Shown here one piece after another: positions 17,611 to 22,533 of a DNA stretch of 22,533 bases; positions within the stretch are counted from its first letter, which is position 1; each line of letters starts with the position of its first letter. Source of the DNA: Chara braunii (lineage: Eukaryota > Streptophyta > Charophyceae > Charales > Characeae); contig BFEA01000529.1 in NCBI GenBank assembly GCA_003427395.1, forward strand, positions 303,454 through 325,986. Direction: 5' to 3'. The notes beneath the pieces were generated by a model. The model saw only the letters and a list, made by a program, of their open reading frames with translations. It ran no database searches and was not told the origin of the DNA. A program made the translations under genes and the position numbers.

Positions 17611-17934
17611 GGTTTCAAAGGCAAAAGATAGCAAACAGCCTATGTGGGGAACAATGACCAAGAAGACTCTACCTGCCTCTCGTGGGTATCGTGGGACCTC
17701 ATAGCAAGAGCCAAGGGCCCAAGGCGGGCTACCGAACCCAGAACCACGGGACCAACTGAAGGCTCTGTCCTTCAAGGTAAGCATCCGCTTGCAACTCGGA
17801 AATGACATTCTGTGGGCGAGTCTCTACGGGCTTTGGCTGCGCTATGAGGTCCCACGATACCCATGAGAGGCAGGTGGTCTTCTTGGTCGTTGTTCTCCTC
17901 ATAGGCTGTTTACTATTTTTTTGCCTTTGAAGCC
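17611..17934. mobile_element. Large foldback element with ~95-bp arms (family E)
   Basis: The left arm 17611-17705 and right arm 17840-17934 are about 90% reverse complements. They start GGTTTCAAAGGCAAAAGATA against GGCTTCAAAGGCAAAAAAAT and end at GGGACCTCATAGC. The loop is about 134 bp and has weaker internal pairing. GTCT follows the right end and precedes the left end, possibly a 4-bp duplication. It abuts the 3' end of the LINE remnant. Confidence 0.8.
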
Positions 17935-17939
17935 GTCTT

Positions 17940-19775
17940 TCCTGAATGGGCCGGCGTGCAGCCTTATACCACTCGAAAGACAAGATCACTGTGTTAAGGG
18001 GCAAGGCCCACCCGACTAAAGAGGGGGGTGCAGGCCTTTCCACCTGGCCGTTCTTCTGACCACGAGTGCGGCTCCATGGTCTGGTGGTGGTCCTCACCCC
18101 TAGCACTTGTATGGCCTCTTCTTGTCCTTGCCACGCAATGTCTGGGTTGGTGGGGGATGCATACCTTGTGGGGGTAGAGCCACCATCCCCCCGTCTTTGA
18201 CCCCCCAGTTGACCCCCGTGTCCGAGGCGATGGAGAAAAAGTTTATAGTTTCCATAAGCGCCTCTTAAGGAGGAGTGGTTATAGCTTTAAAGAGGAGAGT
18301 CAAATCGCCGACAAACGGCGATGCTTTTGTGACCAGTTGGCTGCGGATATCTGGGACATCCATTCTTTCCGTTCTTGAATTTGCTCAGATGGCTGCTGCT
18401 TCCAGGGCTTCCATGATACCTCCGAAGAGGAGGGGGGTTATGGGGTCTTTCTGTCTGAGTGATCCTTTGAGAGGGAACGGATTGGGTATGTGCCCGTTCA
18501 CCTTGGCATTCGTCGAGGCCGCTCGATGCAAGGTGTCCCCCTATCTCCGGAAGCGAGGTCCAAAGTTACTCTTTTGCAGAGCTCGGTTCAAAAATTCTCG
18601 GTCAACGTGGTCATAAGCTTTTTCAAAGTCAATGAAGATGACTGCGGCGTCCTTGTTATGCTTCTGTCTTGCGTATTTCACAGTCGCATTCACCAAGAAG
18701 ATATTGTCTTGGAGGTTCCTCTCCGGATGAAACCGGACTGGTGTGGGTGGATGTGGTGTCTAGGGGAGTCGTGGTAAGTCGTTCGTCCCATTCTTCCAGT
18801 GTGCGCAGTAGCGCCTCTAGCCCCTCGGCTTTTTCTACCTTGCCCTTTTTGTGGAGAATTTTTTCATTCTGCCCCTTAGTCGGGCCACCCCTTGGTCGAA
18901 CCATTCCACCATTGACGGATAGTTGGTGTTTTGGTTTTCCCAGAAAGCCCAAAAATCTTTTGTCTTTTATGCACTCGTGGTAGGCGGGGACTTTGATGAC
19001 AGAGGCGTTTGGTTCGAAATAGCCAGGGGCTTTTTGAAAACTCGGTGCGAAAGTCAGGCCGATCGATATCATTGTATGATCAAACAGTGTGGAGGGGCCA
19101 AATGTGTGGATTGCTGCCAACCCTAATGGTCCAGTCAGTTCTTTGGAGATTAGTGGGTCTATCCTTGAGTAGGACAGCCCCTCTTCCCCCCTGGATCTGA
19201 TGCATGTAAAGGCCTGTGTGTGGTGGGGTGCAGGATTCTGTGGGAGTGTACCAGTTGGTGCTGCCAGTCAGGAGTTGGTTGAATATGGGTGGATCGAAGC
19301 CTAGGTGAGGTTGTGATGACCATGGAATTTCTGATTGGGACCGACTGCTTCGGTCCACCGTCGGGTCAGGTGTGATATCGAAATCACCTGCAACAATAAG
19401 GGGGATGTCGGTGGGAAGAGCTTGAATGAGCATATACATTGGCCAAGCGGAATTCCTCTTCCCCCCATTTGGCTCTCGTGTAGACCCGTATCCTATGGAG
19501 TCTATCCATCTCCGCTGTCACCCATGTCGCCACTCGGGCTGAATGATAGGTTGCTGCATGCGCCGTGAAAGTGGCACAGGGCCATACCTCTTAGTCCTAG
19601 TCTGGCGGGCAGGGTTGTCTAGGAGATGGGTCTCCCGTATGCACACCACATCAGGCCAGTAGTTGGGTTCCCGCATTTTATTCATATCGCATATGGCTGC
19701 CTTTTTTGCTGTGACATGGCGGCCAGGCCGTGGGCATTCATAGAATGAACATCAATATCTTATTTCATGAGGGCT
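17940..19775 (-). pseudogene. Decayed LINE retrotransposon: endonuclease and reverse transcriptase
   Basis: Read on the minus strand, the order is that of LINE ORF2. The AP-endonuclease part starts near 19760 with MNAHGLA (the N..GL motif). It has RETHLLDN near 19634, PLIVAGDFDITPDP at about 19401-19365, and FDHTMIS at about 19084. The reverse transcriptase follows: NLQDNIFLV near 18710, VIFIDFEKAYDHVDREFL at 18640-18590, GSLRQKDPITPLLFGG near 18450, and then the catalytic box at 18301-18315. That box reads FVGDL where FADD is expected, so the first catalytic Asp is lost. At least three frame changes and two stops (near 18540 and 18270) are present. Only ~150 codons separate FDHTM from FEKAYD, so the linker and first RT blocks seem deleted. 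IQVLGV near 18100 fits the usual YLG motif after the RT core. The element is dead. Confidence 0.88.
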
Positions 19776-19970
19776 TTTACTTATTGTGGGAGTTTCGTAG
19801 AAGGGGCGGGGGGGACGGAGGGGGTGTGGGAGGTTCCGGAATGTGGGCGGGCGGGTGTGTAGTGAGGGAAGCGGTGGGAAAGGAGTGTACCATCGGCGGC
19901 TCGATGGTGAGCAGCGGGTTTCTCGGGCTCGGGCGATGAAACACTGGTGTGGTGTCTTGTATCCGTTATA
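19776..19970. other. G-rich sequence upstream of the LINE remnant
   Basis: Many G runs lie at 19803-19900 on the + strand (C-rich on the LINE's coding strand), with quadruplex potential. It may be LINE 5' sequence. No gene is recognised. Confidence 0.45.
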
Positions 19971-19972
19971 GA

Positions 19973-20119
19973 CCACCAGTACTTCCTAAAGTCGTGCCCG
20001 TTAACGCGCCATGATTTTAGGAAAACGTACAGGCAACTACAGGAGCGCACTAATTCATCCAATTAGAAACGTGTCTAGTACTTTCTACTCCGGCCGAGAG
20101 CTGGGCCAAGTACTGGTGG
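19973..20119. mobile_element. Foldback element, family D copy 2
   Basis: The left end CCACCAGTACTTCC and right end GGGCCAAGTACTGGTGG are the same terminal repeats as at 7955-8124, but the interior differs and is AT-richer. A second inverted repeat (TTCCTAAAGTCGTG against CATGATTTTAGGAA) sits just inside the left end. Confidence 0.65.
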
Positions 20120-20370
20120 TTTGATATTGCCATATCTTGACTAGTGTTGGGCTCCAGCCCTGCCTGGCCTGTTGGGGAAGAGCCGAAGCCAGCAGGTTAT
20201 GCTGCAGACAGTGCAGACATTACGGAATGTCATCAACAGGACATGATAAAAAATCACGAAGACCGTCTGCCAGGGGCAAACCCAAGGTCTTCGAATAATC
20301 GGTGGCGAGTCCCCACGTCCCGGGTTCTCCATCTTTGGGTTTAGTTCTTCTTAGGGTGTGGGTGTGCTCC
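20120..20370. other. Unassigned
   Basis: Only a short inverted repeat GAAGACC...GGTCTTC (20258-20291) is seen. Confidence 0.4.
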
Positions 20371-20686
20371 CAGCACGTGCTGCTCCCCACGAATAGATTG
20401 GAGTCTTGTTCCCCCCCCCCAAAAAAAACGTGCTGCTCCCCACGAATAGATTGGAGCCTTGTTCCCCCCCCCAAAAAAAAACGTGCTGCTCCCCACGAAT
20501 AGATTGGAGCCTAGTTCCCAAAAAAGGAAAACAAAACAAAACAAAAAAAAGTGCTGCTCCCCATGAATAGATTGGAGCCTTGTTCCCCAAAAAAAAAAAA
20601 AAAAAAAAAAAAAAACCGCCCCCCCCCAAAAAAAAGAAACCATGATACCCCCCCCCCCCAAAAAAAAAAAGGTGTGGGTGTGCTCA
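20353..20686. repeat. ~53-68 bp minisatellite with C and A runs, bounded by direct repeats
   Basis: Four units start with GTGCTGCTCCCCACGAATAG or a one-base variant, near 20377, 20430, 20483 and 20551. Each runs through ATTGGAGCCTTGTTCCC into a C run and then an A run of varying length. AGGTGTGGGTGTGCTC occurs on both sides of the array (about 20354 and 20671). Minus-strand frames across it are repeat translations. Confidence 0.88.
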
Positions 20687-20930
20687 CATTACCACTGTCG
20701 TAAGTGTACATTTGACTGCAATACAGACAGACCTGGATGCATGTGATGATGATCGCGTCCAGAGCTTAGTTGGTCCTGCCCAGAAAATGGAGAAACACTC
20801 CACGGAAGTGTGATGCCCTTCAGCCATCCGGAGAAATGCAGAAACTGTGTAAGACTCTGGAGGCAGGGGGGGGAGGCCTGGGATTTGATCAACTGTGAAA
20901 ACACTCGCTTCAATCGAAGGAGTTCTCGTG
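20687..20930. other. Unassigned
   Basis: No gene or repeat is recognised. Confidence 0.4.
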
Positions 20931-20932
20931 TG

Positions 20933-21114
20933 ACTACCGTCTTCACACGTGTGAAAAGAACGACCTGTCATCCTATCTGTATTTGGGCCAATCTTTGGTC
21001 TGCGGCGTCGCATGCCTGCAAGACCTCAGAGATAGATAGTGAAGGAAGTCAAATTCATACAATGGGAAGAAAGACATTGCTAATGACTGTGCGTTCTCTT
21101 CTGGGGAAGACAGT
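20933..21114. mobile_element. MITE-like element, family A copy 6, with internal insertion
   Basis: The left end ACTACCGTCTTCACACG is the same as copy 1 for its first 14 bases, and the right end is TCTGGGGAAGACAGT. CTGTATTTGG is in place, and the right arm keeps AATGACTGTGCGTTCT. The element is about 70 bp longer than the other copies because of extra sequence near 21020-21080. Confidence 0.65.
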
Positions 21115-21376
21115 GGCGCTGAAGTGGAGATACCTGCCTCTACTGGAGTTGAAGACCGCACCTGTTTTTATTCCTCTTTTCAATCATGGGACCTTGGATC
21201 TTTTCAGGACAGCTAATCGGTTAGCCCTTCATTTTCTTCCTCTATTCAATAAAAAAAAGAAAAAGAAAAAAGTGGTCTGCGATATAGAATCAGCACGGCC
21301 TCCAACAATCCAAAGAACCTAAGTCATGTAAAATTGTGTGAATCCGACAACTGCAGCATCACGTCACCTCACGGAA

Positions 21377-21417
<41 letters not shown>

Positions 21418-22090
21418 GGCTATGGCAAAATAGCTGTAGCGCACGTGCCTGATATCGCTACCAGCCGGCAGTGTTGAAGTGTGAGGGGTGTGTGCCCTTC
21501 CTTCCTGTATGTGGATGCCATGGTCGGTGGTGAGCTCCCGTGATGCTGCTGGTACAAAGTCCAATTTGTTTTGGTCCCAAGAAGGGAGAGACCTGGTGGG
21601 CCCACTTAGCTGTTGGAGCGATGGCCGTAGAGGGAACGGAACTGTCCTTCACCAGTCCCCCTGTCACACGTCTGTGGACCATGCAACTGCACACCCACCC
21701 CCCGGACAAGAGGGGAAGTAAAAATAGCTTCCTACTCTTTCGCACCCCTGGGCCTGCATGCTCTTTCCAAAATTCCACGGGAGGCCTGCGGCGGCCTGTG
21801 CGGTCCGAGGCAACGTAAGCAGAGGGAGTGACTCTGTCTAAAAAATTTGGAGGCTTGAAGCAAGCGGACAAAAAGGGCTGGTGCGCCAGCCAAAAAGAAA
21901 ATGAAATGCAGCACTGGCGTATCGACAAAGCTTGGCGCACAGGGGGATCCCACCTTATAGAAAAGAGGCTTGGATGTAGTGGTGGTGGTGGTTTGAGAAA
22001 AGTTAAAGAGAATTTTTTTCATGCGGCGTTCTCTTCGTTGGAGCTGTTCAGAAATGAGAGAACTTTCCGCTCTTCTCCCCCCCCCCNCCC
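21115..22090. other. Unassigned, with GA microsatellite at 21381-21414
   Basis: Open frames of 77-160 codons overlap on both strands at 21458-21940, but none resembles a known family. The longest, on the minus strand, has no signal, membrane segment or motif I can name. Confidence 0.4.
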
Positions 22091-22093
22091 CGT

Positions 22094-22108
22094 CACACAC
22101 ACACACAC

Positions 22109-22148
<40 letters not shown>
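22094..22148. repeat. (CA)n-(GA)n compound microsatellite
   Basis: A CA run and then a GA run, preceded by a C run with an N at 22087. Confidence 0.95.
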
Positions 22149-22151
<3 letters not shown>

Positions 22152-22533
22152 AAATATTTAAAGCCATTAAAAAAAACAGTTATCCCGATTTATCCCCCTT
22201 TGTGCAAATTTCGCACTTAATGAACTTACCGGGCAAGGTCGGATTCTACTGGCCGCTCAACATAAGATTATGAGCCATCCGTCAACTCACGTTCACACCA
22301 CTTTTCCCCTGCTTTATAGGTGTTATTTTTTATTTTTTTATTTAAATGATATATAAAAGAATTTATGCTTTATAGGTGTTGAATTAGCTTTTCTGGAGCC
22401 ACTTGCAATCAGACTCGTTCTCAAACCCCCTTTTCATGCATGTAAACAGCAACGCAGCATACTGGCGACATGCGCCCACTCAAAACTCAGAGATATGGCT
22501 TTCAGATACGAGTTCACTCTCAATTGGCTATGG
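22149..22533. other. AT-rich sequence, unassigned
   Basis: The 15-mer TGCTTTATAGGTGTT is repeated at 22310-22324 and 22366-22380 around a T/A-rich stretch. No gene is recognised. Confidence 0.5.

Noticed and set aside
18275-19200. Plus-strand frames of 63-113 codons
   Set aside because: They are shadows of the minus-strand LINE reverse transcriptase and endonuclease.
21458-21940. Minus-strand 160-codon frame as a gene
   Set aside because: No recognisable domain, no splice context and overlapping open frames on the other strand. It is kept only as unassigned sequence.

Overview
This is nuclear eukaryotic DNA, most likely from a streptophyte green alga. A Charophyceae/Chara-type genome fits best, but I infer this rather than prove it. 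The reasons are a spliced gene with long introns whose protein is plant-like eIF1A with some animal-like positions, very dense GT/GA and CA/GA microsatellites, many small inverted-repeat elements, a plant-type LINE, and a mitochondrial-type tRNA-Phe fragment in nuclear DNA. The window is mostly non-coding and repetitive. Most open frames in it are accidental translations of repeats.

Layout. Positions 1-3300 hold microsatellites, two small foldback elements, one copy of a TIR family (A) and a compound polypyrimidine satellite (about 2050-3290). Positions 3300-4795 are unassigned apart from a partial mitochondrial-type tRNA-Phe. Positions 4796-12212 on the + strand carry the one gene I recognise, translation initiation factor eIF1A. 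Four exons (4796-4914, 8290-8351, 9016-9071, 10895-10971) join with consistent phases, and a short fifth exon (12189-12212) plausibly gives the stop codon. The first exon, about 33 codons including the ATG, was not found and probably lies upstream. The introns are filled with foldback elements, minisatellites, microsatellites, and a transposon-like element with a perfect 8-bp target-site duplication that contains the assembly gap (11530-11743).

Positions 12430-22533 hold a hAT-like non-autonomous element with 8-bp duplications (13103-13515), more family A copies, a 144-bp tandem duplication, a large foldback element (17611-17934), a decayed LINE on the minus strand (about 19770 to 17940; endonuclease then reverse transcriptase, frameshifted, catalytic box damaged), a second family D element, an A/C-rich minisatellite and AT-rich sequence to the end.

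Assembly quality matters here. Two intact Nextera mate-pair junction adapters (5216-5253 and 12430-12467) remain in the sequence. They are library artefacts, the first is flanked by a roughly 200-bp duplicate, and linkage across the second is doubtful. I see no multi-gene system. The most useful new material is the set of short TIR families, especially family A with about six copies in 22.5 kb, and the two elements with target-site duplications.
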